Positions 9,819 to 21,147 of a DNA stretch of 64,000 bases are shown here, one piece after another. Every line of letters starts with the position of its first letter. Positions within the stretch are counted from its first letter, which is position 1. Source of the DNA: Azolla caroliniana (lineage: Eukaryota; Polypodiophyta); NCBI GenBank assembly GCA_043228905.1, contig JBHGNT010000006.1, positions 15,500,001-15,564,000 of the forward strand. The letters run 5' to 3'. The notes under the pieces are model-generated. The model had not been told where the DNA came from and made no database searches. It saw only the letters and a list, made by a program, of their open reading frames with translations. The position numbers and the translations under genes were made by a program.

Positions 9819-10284
9819 TTGGATAACCCAGAATTTGTAGAGTCAGTCCATAGTAATGGTTCCATTTCATCGAACCAAGTTAATAGGGTTTTTGTCGCAC
9901 ATGTCGAGCTTAGTACCTCTAGATGTCATCAGGTCTTCGCATATGCTCTCTTAGATTCCGGAGCCAACTCTTGTTTCATGGACCGGAATTTTTCCTTGAC
10001 ACATAATATCTTATTAAAACCATTGCATTGTCCAGTATCAGTCACAGTAATAGATGGTCGACCCATTGCCTCTGGAAATATAACTGAAGAGTCTGAATCA
10101 ATTTGTGTAGTTCTTGGTGATTTAGCTTGTGTCATCTCATTCAATATCATACATAGTCCGGAGCATCCGATTGTCCTTCGTCTACCTTGGTTTGAGCTTC
10201 ACAACCCCCAGATTGACTAGAGAAAACGAGTTATCCTAGAATCCAAGAAAAACCATATATCAGATTTCCCTATTACTTATAACC
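9819..10284 (+). pseudogene. Chromovirus aspartic protease, broken
   Basis: The catalytic motif ALLDSGA is present, with the later substrate-cleft region ending LPWFELHNPQID. The stop after this (10218-10220) replaces the Trp expected in the common NPxIDW; the frame reads on to the insertion of TE1 at 10285. The link to the RT is lost through that insertion. Confidence 0.7.
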
Positions 10285-10338
10285 GGGTTGAAGCATGCTA
10301 CGGTGTACCAACTTTTGGCCAAAAATTTAGTACTAAAT

Positions 10339-10555
10339 CGAAGAAGAAAATAAACATTAAAAATTGTAAATAAATTTCAAAAAACAAAAAACAAATTCAT
10401 TACGTCACACTCGAATGCACAAAGATATTATACGTCACACTCAAAATGTCCCTAGGCCATATTTAATACATTAATTGTTGCCCCAGTCTCCTAGGTAGAG
10501 TTGTACGAAAGCACACCTGGAGAAGGTATCCATTGTGACAGTTGGTCAGTCTCAG

Positions 10556-10601
<46 letters not shown>

Positions 10602-11676
10602 GTATGGGTAGTCGAACGTGTCAGTTGGTATGTCTCTCTCTCTCACTCTCTCTCTCTCTCTCTTCTGTCTCAAAGTTGTCAGACAGACAGTGGCAGAAAG
10701 TTAAAGAAAGACGACATATCTATTACAGGTCTATCTCTCTCTTTCTCTCTCTCACTCCACCTTCGAAGCTCTCTTTCTTTCTTTCTTTCTGTTTCTCTCT
10801 CTCACTCCACCTTTGATTCTCTGTTTCCCCGCGTAGCTGTTCTTGTGTTCCCCTCTATGCCAGGTTCGATCTCTGAACTCTGTATACGCAGAGATTTTTG
10901 TTTCCCCTGCTCGTTGTATGTGTTGTTGATTTTCCTTCCTTGTGTATGCTCGTTTGTCTCCTCTGCAGCAGCCTCGTCAACAACCTCTTGCATATAGGTG
11001 ATTTTGAAGGCTTGGTGTGCTCCCAAGGTGTCGAAATCAACACGGTGTGGTACCTCTGCAAGTTGTACGACCTCCAGGTATTCTCTGTGTTGCATGCCCA
11101 AACTGGTATGTTTTCTTTTTCTGAATGTTTCCTGTCTATCTGTTTTTTATTTGCATGTGTATGGCCATTTTTAGGTTTTGATTATTCATAGTCTATGTGT
11201 TGCATGCCCAACTGGTATGTTTTTGTTTTCTCTGTGTTTCTCTGTGTTTCTTTTAAAAATGTATGACAATATTTTGATCGAGGTGGTTGTGCGTTAGACA
11301 TGTTTGTACATGCAACGTAAATGGAGTTGGCTATGTTTTCGTTTTGTTCTTGTTTCCTGTCCATCTGTTTTATTGTGTGAGTTTGACATGGATGAGTTTT
11401 TTTCCGACTATTTAGGGTTTTTGTGTGTTTGACATGGCTTGTACATGTGATGTGATGGAGTTGGCTATGATGATTTACAATGTTTTCATTTTCTTTGACT
11501 TTCCTAACCGTCTGTTTTTATTGTCCGTGTGTTTGACATGGATGAGTTTTTTTCCGACTATTTAGGGTTATTGTGTGTTTGACATGGTTTGTACATGCAA
11601 TGTGATGATTTGCTATGTGTTGATGGTAATTTCTTGAGTTTTCTTCTAGTACATACATATTCATTCCCTGAGAATT
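10339..11676 (+). other. 5' region of TE1 (no gene seen)
   Basis: Contains CT microsatellites (10559-10598 and about 10631-10672, and further CT-rich tracts to about 10805). T-rich sequence follows with partial direct repeats: TGTTGCATGCCCAA (about 11090 and 11200) and a block starting GTTTGACATGGATGAG (about 11380 and 11530). This looks like promoter/5' UTR or intron sequence of the gene at 11677. I see no convincing upstream exon. Confidence 0.4.
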
Positions 11677-12969
11677 ATGTCGACTAGGACAATGACGAGA
11701 AGGACACCCATAAAGAAGACATTGATGAAAGAGAAAGTGAAGACACCAGTGAAGGAAGGAAGAAGGACACCCATGAAAGAAAGCAAGAAGACACCCACAA
11801 GAGAAAGGGTGATGAATTCATCAACACAGAGAACGAAGATGTACCACTCCATCAGTCGAGACACACCTCTTGGATGGAATTATTTCCTTCGAGCACGACC
11901 TGACGTTTATCCAGAGCTGAGAGAGTGGTTGTTAAAAACCTGGAGGTCAGCACATCCCGACACAAGGCGAGGATTGCACATAAGTGGTTTGAAGAGGGAA
12001 TACATGAATTTATTGAAGATGAGATACGAACATGTTTATGATACAAATCGAATCACTAACAATGAGGTGGGTACTGTTTTTGCACGTGCTTTTGCATGTG
12101 AAGTTCAAGGTGGCATTGACGTAAATTGGGAAGATTTTAATCGGCACCGGTGAGAACATTACAAAGGGTCCTCCAGTACCAACACTGGCTTGAAGTCATC
12201 TGGAACCTCTCATGTGGATATTCCAGCTACAACACCTGTCCACCAAGTTCTAGAGGCAAAGGTACGGGCCACAATGACTGAAAAGCATGAACAGATGATG
12301 ACCGGTTGCATAGCTTCTATGAGCTCAAGAATACAAGCACTACTTGCTGATTTGGAAGCAGTTAAATCAGCTGAGATACAGGCAGAAAAGAAAATTTCTT
12401 CAATAAAAACTACATATGAATGGATTGCATCGACAATCCAAAATTCAGAAAGTGAGGTGTTGAAAGAGGAGTTGAAGAAAGAGCTGAACAATATGGGCAC
12501 TCAATTAGGTTCACAGATGAGAGACCTTGATACTTGCAGGAATGCACATGAAGAAATAGATAATAAGTTGTCAGCCTTAAAGTTGCATTCTGAGAACCTT
12601 GCATGCTTGATGCAGGATTTAAAACAAAATGGTTTTGATACTTTGTGTCCATCTGTAATTGAGCACCCAAGTGGTATAGAAAGTACCATTACTAGTATAG
12701 CTATATCACGGTATTGGCTTTAAAAGTTATTTATTTCTACTTCTTTGGTATAAATAAGTGAGCAGCTAATATATTATAACTTGTGTTTGCAATCTTCCAG
12801 GTGTATATTTTGTGGCCTCGAATTCAAGCTGGAGGCTATGGATATTGTGATTACACCATGCTTGCACACATATCATGTGCTATGTGCTAAGTATCATTTT
12901 GAGAAAGAGAATACATGTATGGACTGTAAAACTACAATTGCGCTAAGTGGTACTATGCTTGGGGTTTAA
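11677..12969 (+). pseudogene. TE1 coiled-coil RING-H2 protein gene (one internal stop)
   Basis: Exon 1 is 11677-12710, intron GT-AG 12711-12800, exon 2 12801-12969; the split Arg codon (CG|G) gives ...RCIFCGL, matching ARCIACGL in TE2. Domains in order: a Lys/Thr/Pro-rich start with repeated TPxK-type motifs, a helical module containing FARAFACEV (FARAFAYEY in TE2), a long coiled coil (about residues 185-330), and a C-terminal RING-H2 with spacing C-x2-C-x15-C-x-H-x2-H-x2-C-x10-C-x2-C (CIFC, CLHTYHVLC, CMDC). That spacing fits E3 ubiquitin ligases, but activity is inference. A TGA at 12151-12153 interrupts exon 1, probably from CGA. It may also continue through an intron into further exons, as in TE2. 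Confidence 0.65.
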
Positions 12970-13174
12970 AAGTACACCCGTACGGTATGTGGCTCTACTA
13001 TTCTACTGTTTGTATTATATGATGTCAATTAACATTTGGACTAGAACTAGTGTATGCCACAATTCATACTTCAAATTTAGTGTAATCTCTAACAACTATT
13101 ATGTGGAACCCTAATTATGTGGGTTAGTATTGGCAATACTCTTAATATATAATTGGTATGTGTAGTTGAAGGGA

Positions 13175-14175
13175 TATTTTCCAGAATTAGTAGTACTAAA
13201 AGGGAACCAGGTACAACATCGTCCAATCTATATTGCAACTTGCCTAGCATTAGTTTAGTAAACACTATACTTATAGTACACTGTTGATTATTAGTATTGT
13301 TTGTGTAACTTGGGAATTAGTACTAGTAATGTAATTTGGGAACAAGGTGTATAGTAAATTGCTGAATAATAGTATTGTTATTGTAATTTGGAAATGAGGT
13401 GTGTCAAACACATATCACGTTTAGTACTAATACTGTTCAAGATTAATACTGTTGGTGTAATTAGTACAAGTTATGTAACTAGGTGTGTAGAACACATATC
13501 ACATTTAGTATTACTTGTGTGCAAAATACCAATCTACATTTGTTGGATTAGTACTTAGTAAGTACTACATGGTTCATGATTAGTACTAGTTCTGTACTTT
13601 GTGAACTAAGTTACTAGTACATTGCTCATGATTAATACTAGTTTTGTAATTTGGGAACTGAGTAGTACTTTGTTCCTTATTAGTATTAGTTTTGTACCTT
13701 ATTAGTACTAGATCAGTAATCTAGAAAATAAGTGAGTAGTACATTTTGTAGGATTAGTACTAATTGTGTAATTTGACTAAGTCAGTGGTACATTTTTGAG
13801 TAGTACATTGTTCAGGATTAGTACTAATTGTGTAATTTGGTAACTAAGTGAGTAGTATATTGTGCATGATTAGTACTACTTGTGTAAATTGGGAACTAAG
13901 TGAGCATTACATTGTTTGGGATTAGTACTCCTTGTGTAATTTGGTAACTAAGTGAGTAGTATATTGTGCATGATTAGTACTACTTGTGTATATTGTGCAT
14001 GATTAGTACTAATCGTGTATATTGGGAACTAAGTGAGTAGTACATTGTTCCTTATTAGTACTAGTTAAGTAATTTAGGAAACAAGTGAGTAGTACATTGT
14101 TCAAGATTAGTACTACTTTTTAATTTGACTAACTCAATGGTACATTGTTCGGGATTAGTACTCCTTGTGTAATTT
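13175..14175 (+). repeat. TE1 tandem array with TTAGTACTA core
   Basis: About 1 kb of degenerate units, roughly 50-60 bp each, built from GATTAGTACTAxTTGTGTAATTTGGGAACTAAGTGAGTAGTACATTG-like segments. The TAGTACTA core matches the palindrome beside the left terminus of TE1. The array starts just downstream of the RING exon, the same relative position as the first TE2 array. The 12970-13175 stretch is AT-rich with no recognised feature. Confidence 0.8.
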
Positions 14176-14178
14176 AGA

Positions 14179-15717
14179 ATGCCATCAGATCTCAACAATA
14201 TCTTTGGAAAACTTACGCAAAGAGGGAGACAAAGAAGAAATGTTTATATTTGCGATAATAACAATGCCAACACCAACTCAACAAAAGTCAAGTACCTTTC
14301 TTCCAACCAAGTATCAAGAATTCCAAGTGTCTTCAATAAGGGCAAAGCTGATAGACTCCCAAAACATCGACCTTATGATTGTCCTATTGATCTTCAGCCA
14401 GGAAAAGATCCACCGTGGGGACCCATTTATAGTTTATCACCTGCAGAGCTCAAGGTTCTTCACGACTATATCGATGAAAATTTAGCTACTGGATTTACTC
14501 GTCATTCCAAATCTCCTACTGGCACACCAATATTTTTTGTCAAGAAGAAAGATGGATCGCTTCGTTTGGTCGTAGATTATCGAGGATTAAACAAAATCAC
14601 AATTCGAAACAGGTATGCCTTGCCTTTAATACCAACACTTTTGGAGCGGTTGAGTGGAGCCAAATACTTTACAAAGATCGATCTTAGAGGTGCTTATAAT
14701 CTAGTTCGAATTCGTCCGAGTGATGAATGGAAAACTACATTTCGCACTCGATATGGGCATTTTGAGTATAAAGTTATGCCATTCGGTCTTACAAATGCTC
14801 CTGCGGTTTTTCAGCATATGGCCAATGATATTTTTTGAGACTTCTTGGATATATTCACCATCATTTATTTGGATGATATCTTGATATTTTCCAAGACTCA
14901 AGAAGAGCATGATGAGCATGTATGCCAAGTTCTACAACGATTACAAGAATATGGTCTCTATGCTAAACTCGAGAAATGTAGTTTTGATCACAACCAAGTG
15001 GAATTCCTAGGATACATAGTATGACCAGAAGGAATATCTATGGATCCAGCAAAGGTGCAAACAATTCTAGAGTGGGAAACACCACAATCTGTGCGTAATG
15101 TCCAGTGTTTCTTGGGATTTGCAAATTTTTATCGCAAATTCATTATGAACTACTCAAAGAAGGTGTTGCCTCTTACACAATTAATACATAAAAACTAACC
15201 ATTCATATGGAATTCTAGTGCTGCTGAGGCATTCGAAAGCCTAAAACATGCGTTCACATCAGCTCCTATTTTGATCCATGTTGACCAAGACAAGCCTTTT
15301 ATTTTGGAAGCTGATGCATCAGATTTTGCACTCGGGAGTGTCCTGTCACAACCCAAAGAAAATGGGCTATTATATCCAGTTGCTTTTCATTTGCGAAAAT
15401 TTGAAGTTGCGGAAATTAATTATGAGATTCACGACAAGGAGCTTTTGGCTATTGTCGACTCTTTTGAGCATTGGCGCCACTTCTTGGAAGGTTCTCCCCA
15501 TCAAATCATTGTCTATAATGATCACAAGAACCTAAAGTATTTCCAGAATGCTCAAGTCTTAAATCGTCGACATGCACGTTGGGCACAATTTCTTACACGC
15601 TTTGATTTCTTGATTGTGTATCGCCTCGCAATACACCAAGGAAAGGTAGATGCGCTATCTCGGCATTCGTACATGGCACCCTGTTTAGGGGAACCTACTT
15701 TTGATCATCAAAAGTAG
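14179..15717 (+). pseudogene. Chromovirus RT-RNase H, broken
   Basis: Classic Ty3 RT blocks: [40 protein letters not shown], the catalytic YLDD, then FLGFANFYRKF and the RNase H (ILEADASDFALGS, with downstream YEIHDKELLAI and NDHKNLKYF). In-frame stops occur at 14836, at about 15022 and at about 15196. The start of the region is also out of frame (the LPTKYQEF block reads in another frame). At least one of the stops is a CGA-to-TGA type change. The polyprotein start lies across the TE1 insertion. Confidence 0.85.
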
Positions 15718-15743
15718 ATCCTCCTTGGTCCTGACGTTTACAA

Positions 15744-17371
15744 GTGATGGTCACTAATGCTTTTAAGACACCTACGGACTCGATACTTATAAGTACGATT
15801 CGAACTGATCTTGAAGCAGATGAATTTGCCCAAGATGTCTTGAATCATATTATTCTAGATCGTGCTTCTTGTTCAAGGTCGATGAATTCTCGTAAAGATT
15901 ATAATCAGTTCAGTTGGCATGATAATTTACTTTTTCGAAATAATTTGCTTTATGTCCCTGATGGCCGCTCTCGACTCCTTATTTTACAACATTGCCACGA
16001 CATGCCAATGGCTGGACATTTTGGAGTTCACAAAACATTGGAATTAGTTTCTAGAAATTATTGGTGGCCGCATCTTCGTAATTATGTTGAAAACTACATT
16101 CGTAGTTGTGATGCATGTTGTCCGTCCAAGTGTCCTCGACATCGACCATATGGTTTACTCCAACCCTTACCAGTTCCTGATGGACATCGACCATATGGTT
16201 TACTCCAACCCTTACCAGTTCTTGATGGTCCTTGGAAGTCTATATCTATGGATTTCATTACTGATCTTCCATCTTCCAAAGGTTTTGATTCCATCCTGAC
16301 TATTGTAGATTGGTTCACAAAGATGACACATTTTCTACCATGCACAAAGAGTATTAATAGTCAAGAGACAGCAGATTTGGTTATGCGTGAAGTGTTTCGG
16401 CATCATGGTCTTCCTGATGACATCATTAGTGATCGAGGACCACAATTTATCTCAACATTTTGGAAACACTTGTTTGGGCTCCTCCAAATTGATTGTAAAC
16501 TCTCGTCAAGCTATCACCCAGAGACTGATGGTCAAACCGAGCGTACCAATCAAACCGTGGAACAATACCTTCGTTGTTTCATCAATTATCAACAAGATGA
16601 TTGGGTAGATTATTTACATTTTGCGAAGTTTTCTTACAACAATTCAGTTCATTCTTCTACCAAAATTACTCCCTTCTTTGCCAACACGGGTGTTCATCCC
16701 CGTTGGACAATTCTTGACAACCCAAGAATCTCGAAAAACCCCATTGCGGAGGATTGCCTACGTCATATCCGAGAAATTCATATTGCTCTTTCTCATCATT
16801 TACATCACACTCAAGCCACCCATAAGAAATTTGCAGATCGCCATCGACTCAACTCATCACCGGAAAAACCCAAATTTCAAGTTGGAGACCGTGTATGGCT
16901 CTTACGATGTAATGTGAATACCACTAGGCCTTGTAGCAAGCTAGATTATCAACGCCTTGGTCCATATTTAATCACTAAACATATCACTGGAGTTGCTTTT
17001 CAACTTGATCTCCCTCCTCATATGCGTCTTCACCCAGTGTTCCATGTCTCACTCTTGGATCCTTATACTTCAAACTCTATTCCAGATCGTGTTGTTCCCC
17101 CTTCACCTTCTATTGAGCTTGATGAAGGCCCTGAATATAAAGTAAAATCCATTTTGGACTCCAAAGTTGTGAAAAACAAATTGTATTACTTTGTTGATTG
17201 GTTGGGTTATACACCTGCAGATCGTATCGAACGTGGGAGCCAGCTGAAAATCTCAATAATACCAAAGAACTGGTAGTTGAATTTCATCAACGATATCCAA
17301 ATAAGCCAACTCCTAGTTCATGCATTGTGACTCGTGGAACTCGTCGTCAAAGGAAGGGGATAATGTCATGA
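15744..17371 (+). pseudogene. Chromovirus integrase with chromodomain, frameshifted
   Basis: HHCC zinc finger (H..AGHFG..H...RSCDACC), DDE core (DFITDLP, ISDRGPQF, HPETDGQTERTN) and a C-terminal chromodomain (EYKVKSILDSK...YYFVDWLGYTPADR), which directs chromovirus integration to certain chromatin. A tandem 45-bp in-frame duplication (about 16138-16227) repeats HRPYGLLQPLPV between the zinc finger and core. A frameshift at about 17230 splits the chromodomain; the true end (WEPAENL...RKGIMS, stop 17369-17371) runs into the LTR. The integrase frame differs from the RT frame. Confidence 0.87.
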
Positions 17372-17852
17372 CCATATACCAAAACTCCAAGACTTGTAAT
17401 AAGGATTCGAACCCATTACCTCGTCAAAGATAATGTGTAGCTTCAACCACTAGGATACATCATATTACATTTATTAAATTGTAAATTCTTATATTAGATC
17501 ATGAAAAAATATATCTAATAGTGTGAAATGTTGCCACCGCATAGGCTAACGCATGATTATCAAGTGTCATGCTTGCGTGAATGCCAAGTGGCATGCTTGC
17601 ATGAATGACAAATGGCGAGCATGCGTGCCTATGCGGTGGCGAGCATGCATGTATCCAAAGCATGCTATATAAACATATAGCGAACTATTGATGAACCATT
17701 CCGGTTCAACGCCAGTCTTTGGCGTACTCTTGTAACCCTTGTTCTCATTGCTAATACATTTTCAATATCTTATTTCTCTCTCATTCCTCTCTTATTTTCT
17801 ATTTCTCATTCTTTTCTTCATGTTAAACTTGTCTTTGGCTACGGCCTTGACA
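17364..17852 (+). repeat. 3' LTR of chromovirus, complete
   Basis: 489 bp, TGTCATGACC...TTGACA. The polypurine tract AAAGGAAGGGGATA lies directly upstream (17350-17363). Nothing equivalent to the first 165 bp remains in the left LTR. Confidence 0.8.
17398..17462 (-). other. tRNA-like A-box/B-box block in chromovirus LTR
   Basis: On the minus strand, GTATCCTAGTGGTTGAAG (A-box-like, 17441-17458) is followed by GGGTTCGAATC (B box, 17404-17414). The B box is identical to that in the TR-GAG LTRs and the orientation relative to the LTR is the same. Pairing is too weak for a real tRNA. Confidence 0.4.
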
Positions 17853-18466
17853 CACGGGGCCAATCCACCTCCGTGTACAGCATCTGGATGTCCGATCGTG
17901 TGGTTTTCTTCGACCATCAACATTGATTGCAGGTCGAAGAAGGATAGTGGTTTCTCCCGGGTGCAAATTGTTGTCTGGATTGGCCCGTACCGTTGTGTTA
18001 GACCACCAAGGAAGATCTGGACCATCTCGTCCTTGTCCACCCTCACGTTGATGGAGTCAAGCGCGTCGCAGATCTCCTTGATCTTGGTGGTGTAGTCGAT
18101 GACCGGCATGTCTCGTTGCCGGATACTATTGAGCTGTTGCCGGAGCTGCAATTTCCGAACAGTGGTACTTGCGACGAAAATATTCTGAAGATTTTTCTAG
18201 GCCTCTTTCGGTGTTTTTGCATCCCTGATGTAGTCGAGCATCTGGTCGTGCACATAAGCCGCAAGGCAGTACAACACTCTACTCGCTCCTTGTTCCCATA
18301 CCGGGAAGTCCTTGTGTGTTGAATCCGCCGCTACTACATTTGCTCCTTCCATGTAGCTCCAATATTTGTGCCCTAGCAGGTACTAGTGCATTTTATACAA
18401 CCAGGATGCATAATTGATCCAGTCAAGCTTTTCTGTAGGAAGCTAGCTCACCATGCTTTTGTCCAT
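17853..18466 (-). pseudogene. Copia gag fragment
   Basis: A minus-strand UBN2-type copia Gag starting at ATG 18466 and cut off at 17853 by the chromovirus LTR. Recognisable blocks include WEQGASRVL, KTPKEA-KNL, RKLQLRQQLNSI and VQIFLGGL. In-frame stops near the start show it is dead. The rest of this element (protease to RNase H) is not in the window. Confidence 0.75.
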
Positions 18467-18555
18467 ACCTTCTCTTTTCGGTCTGTTCTTTTATCGGTGG
18501 TTAGGGTTTATCTTAAGAAAAACACTTTTCGACAGCAGAGGTTCTCAACCCTCGC

Positions 18556-18567
18556 GCTCTAATACCA
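18556..18567 (-). other. Copia primer binding site (TGGTATTAGAGC)
   Basis: One base different from the initiator-Met type TGGTATCAGAGC. It lies between the gag fragment and the LTR that starts at 18569. Confidence 0.65.
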
Positions 18568-18568
18568 T

Positions 18569-18865
18569 GTAAAGAATAGCGTGTGGAGGCTTGTAGACAA
18601 ACCGCTCATCCGGATTACAACAATAAAATTGAGAATGAAGGTTTAATGGAAGCTTAAGAACAGAGAATACACAGGAGTGACAGAGAGAGCAGAAAGCATA
18701 AACTCAGTTCAAAAAATAATAATGCTTTGTACATAGAATGTGCTTAGAGAGCACTTTTATACAAGTCCTTACACGGACTGACAAAAGCACTGACAAGTAC
18801 TTCAATGCTCATACGAGCGATTGACATTGACTTCTAAAAATAAGCTTACGTACTAGGCTAGCTTC
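18569..18865 (-). repeat. LTR of the copia gag fragment (far border approximate)
   Basis: Follows the PBS; begins TGTAAAGAATAGCG in plus orientation. The far end is unclear because the next copia fragment joins at about 18865-18874 without a visible duplication. Confidence 0.4.
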
Positions 18866-18873
18866 GTAGGCCT

Positions 18874-20098
18874 TTAATGGTCTACGGTTTCAATCTGATC
18901 TGGTTCTCCGCTCAACAATAATGTGCCTTCTTTCTGTGCTCGGGCCACTATGAGGTATTCTCGGTAGAACTTCCACTTGCCATTTCGAAAACTACCACTA
19001 TAGCCTTCGTCAGCAAACCTTCCAATCGATATCTGATTCAACTTGATATCGGGGACATGTCGAACTTCCCTCAGAGTCAGTCGACAACCTGTCGACGTCA
19101 TTAGGCTTACACTTCCTATGCCATCTATCTTGCATTCTCTGTTATCTCTCATCTTTACATAGCCATGATCATGACTACGTAAGTTGAGAAGCATTCTCTC
19201 AAGGGAGTTATATGGAAGGATACACCCGAGTCGATCCCCCAGGTGCACTATTCACTTGTAATATTTGTGCTTGCCTGCTAAAAAATGAATAGGATCTCCT
19301 CTACACTTGTAGCTACAACTGAAGTGCTCTTTTCATCAGGGATCTTCCTGGGTTTGACATCATTACCGACACCTTTGTCCTTCTTGAGGTGTCGACAGTC
19401 CTTCTGGAAGTGTCCAGGGTTTCCACAATAGAAGCATGTTAGCTTACCTCTAGACTTGGACCTGGCATGGGACTTGTCCCTTCTTTGTGGACTTTATTGC
19501 GGGTTCCTTCCTCTGCAGGTATGTAGAGTCACATTTGACTTCGACTGGGACAAGACACTCCTATCCTTCCTTCTTGTCTCATCATTCAAGATGCTTGTCT
19601 TTACCATTTGTAGAGACAAGTTCTCTTCTTGACACGAGGTGCTGAGAGTCGTCACTAGGTTCTCCCAACCGTATGGTAGAGTACACATCAGTAGGATGGC
19701 CTGCATAGCATCATCAAGGGGAAACTTGGATTACGTGCTCGAATATGCTTTCTTCGTCCCTGTACTTCAACTTCACAGTCTTTCTCATCAAAGATGTTTT
19801 GTTGAGGGTATTCTTCCTCTCATATAAACCTGACAACTTTTGCCACATCTCGTAGGCATTTGTGTCATTCGCCACATGTTGAAGGAAACTTACATCAACA
19901 CACTGTTTGATGGTCGCTACCACCTTTCTGTTCAGAAGTTTCCATTTAGACTTAATACCCCCGTGGGTATTTCTACACTGTCGATGGGTTCATACAGGTC
20001 TTTGACTATCAGGAGATCTTCTAGTTTGCATAGTTTTGAGGGTTTAGGATCGTCATTCCTGGGAAGCCACTCACACCTCTTTCTTTCTTTCACCTCGT
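18874..20098 (-). pseudogene. Second copia fragment: gag to protease/pre-integrase
   Basis: Minus-strand fragments in several frames: N-terminal Gag around 20050-19700 (DLLIVKDLYEPIDS, ANDTNAYEMWQKLSGLYE), the later Gag segment (LPYGWENLVTTLS), a complete CCHC knuckle (CFYCGNPGHFQKDC, about 19390-19436) and the region after the protease (LMTSTGCRLTLREVRHVPDIKLNQIS) ending near 18874. Frameshifts and stops abound. The integrase and RT parts are absent; the join to the neighbouring copia LTR is a rearrangement. Confidence 0.75.
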
Positions 20099-20110
20099 GC
20101 TCTGATACCA
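20099..20110 (-). other. Copia primer binding site (TGGTATCAGAGC)
   Basis: Exact initiator-Met type PBS, minus strand, between the gag remnant and the LTR that starts at 20114. Confidence 0.8.
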
Positions 20111-20113
20111 ATT

Positions 20114-21147
20114 TGATGGGTTTCGATCCTGAGATCTAGGAGAAAGACCAACTTGGAAATACATAATAACGCGAAAAAATAGAGAATCCACAGAGTTTTA
20201 CGTGGAAAACCGTCTAAGGGAAAAAACCACAAGAACAAAGATTTCCGTATATCAAAATATACAAGTCTGAGATAAAATACAACACTCTTGGATCAGACTG
20301 TATTAGCTACATAGGGATCTTGGCATCTAGTCATAGATTGACATATTCGCATTCGTGGGGTTTTCCATTCGAATGCATGGTCAAGTATTCGTTAAACCCC
20401 CCCCCCAAAAAACAGAGTACAAGAACTCCCTTCTTTTTTAGTTTCCTATGATAAAACAAAATCCTTGACAATAAAAAGGGACATTAAAAGAGAGACTTGA
20501 CACTAATAAATTTTTATAATAAATATAAAAGTATTCATTTTATTTTTAATAAATAAATAAAATAAAATAAAGGATCATGCATTTCTCACTTTTTATTCTT
20601 TCAAAATTTATGGATATTTTTATATTGACATTAAAAATTGAACTTCACACTAATAATATTTCTATAATAAATATACAAATATTTAAAAAAAATAAAATAA
20701 TTAAAATAAAGGTTCATAAACTTCCCCATTTTTTATTTGACATTATAAAGGAGAGTTAATGCCAATAATATGTTTATAATCTATTAATAAATGATTGTTT
20801 TTTTTTTAGTGAATTAAATTTTTTTAAATAAAAAAGTGAATTAATTAATATTTTATATATTTATTTTGTAAAACGAATGGTTTTATAATATTCTTGGGGC
20901 CATTTCGTATTCTCGAATATTGCGAATATTACGCATGGAGAATGTGACGAATATCACGCATGTGTCAATCTATGCATCTAGTCTATTTCAGTTATGGTGC
21001 CGCTCACACATACTCTCTGACTACAACACCTATGTTCAACTCTTTTTGTTCTTCCAATCTATTGTTTGCCCTCCCTAAGTTTATTTATACTCATACACAA
21101 TATGGGCTATTTACATATCTAGTCACTTACTACTATCACTTCTATGA
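20114..21147 (-). repeat. LTR of second copia, interrupted by MITE and by copia A
   Basis: Begins TGATGGGTTTCGATCC next to the PBS. It is interrupted at 20332-20982 by a MITE plus its duplicated target and again at 21148 by copia A. The far end, if present, lies after 42254. Pieces recognisable as LTR-like: 20114-20331 and 20983-21147. Confidence 0.5.
20332..20974. mobile_element. hAT-like MITE, 643 bp
   Basis: Terminal inverted repeats start CATAGATTGACA and end TGTCAATCTATG, flanked by a perfect 8-bp duplication CATCTAGT (20324-20331 and 20975-20982). An 8-bp duplication with short TIRs fits the hAT superfamily. The interior is AT-rich and non-coding, with a C-tract at 20397-20405. The small open frame at 20577 is compositional. 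Confidence 0.8.

Larger units (their letters stand above)
10285..14175 (+). mobile_element. TE1: TIR DNA-transposon fragment related to TE2
   Basis: This sequence separates the protease and RT of the chromovirus. The left end GGGTTGAAGCATGC matches the TE2 terminus GGGTGAAAGCATGC at 12 of 14 positions. Inside it, as in TE2, comes TGGCC and then a 14-bp perfect palindrome (ATTTAGTACTAAAT, 10325-10338). A coiled-coil/RING-H2 gene homologous to that of TE2 follows, then a tandem array rich in the TTAGTACTA core. No matching right TIR is visible, so the right end is probably deleted; the right border is approximate. Confidence 0.6.
8261..17852 (+). mobile_element. Decayed Ty3/gypsy chromovirus
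   Basis: Order: truncated LTR, gag, protease, [TE1 insertion], RT-RNase H, integrase with chromodomain, polypurine tract, LTR. The RT and integrase sequences and the C-terminal chromodomain identify a chromovirus. It has in-frame stops in gag and RT and frameshifts between domains, so it is dead. The flanks differ (TR-GAG LTR on the left, copia gag on the right), there is no target-site duplication, and the left LTR lacks its first 165 bp. A rearrangement at the left end is therefore likely. Confidence 0.9.
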
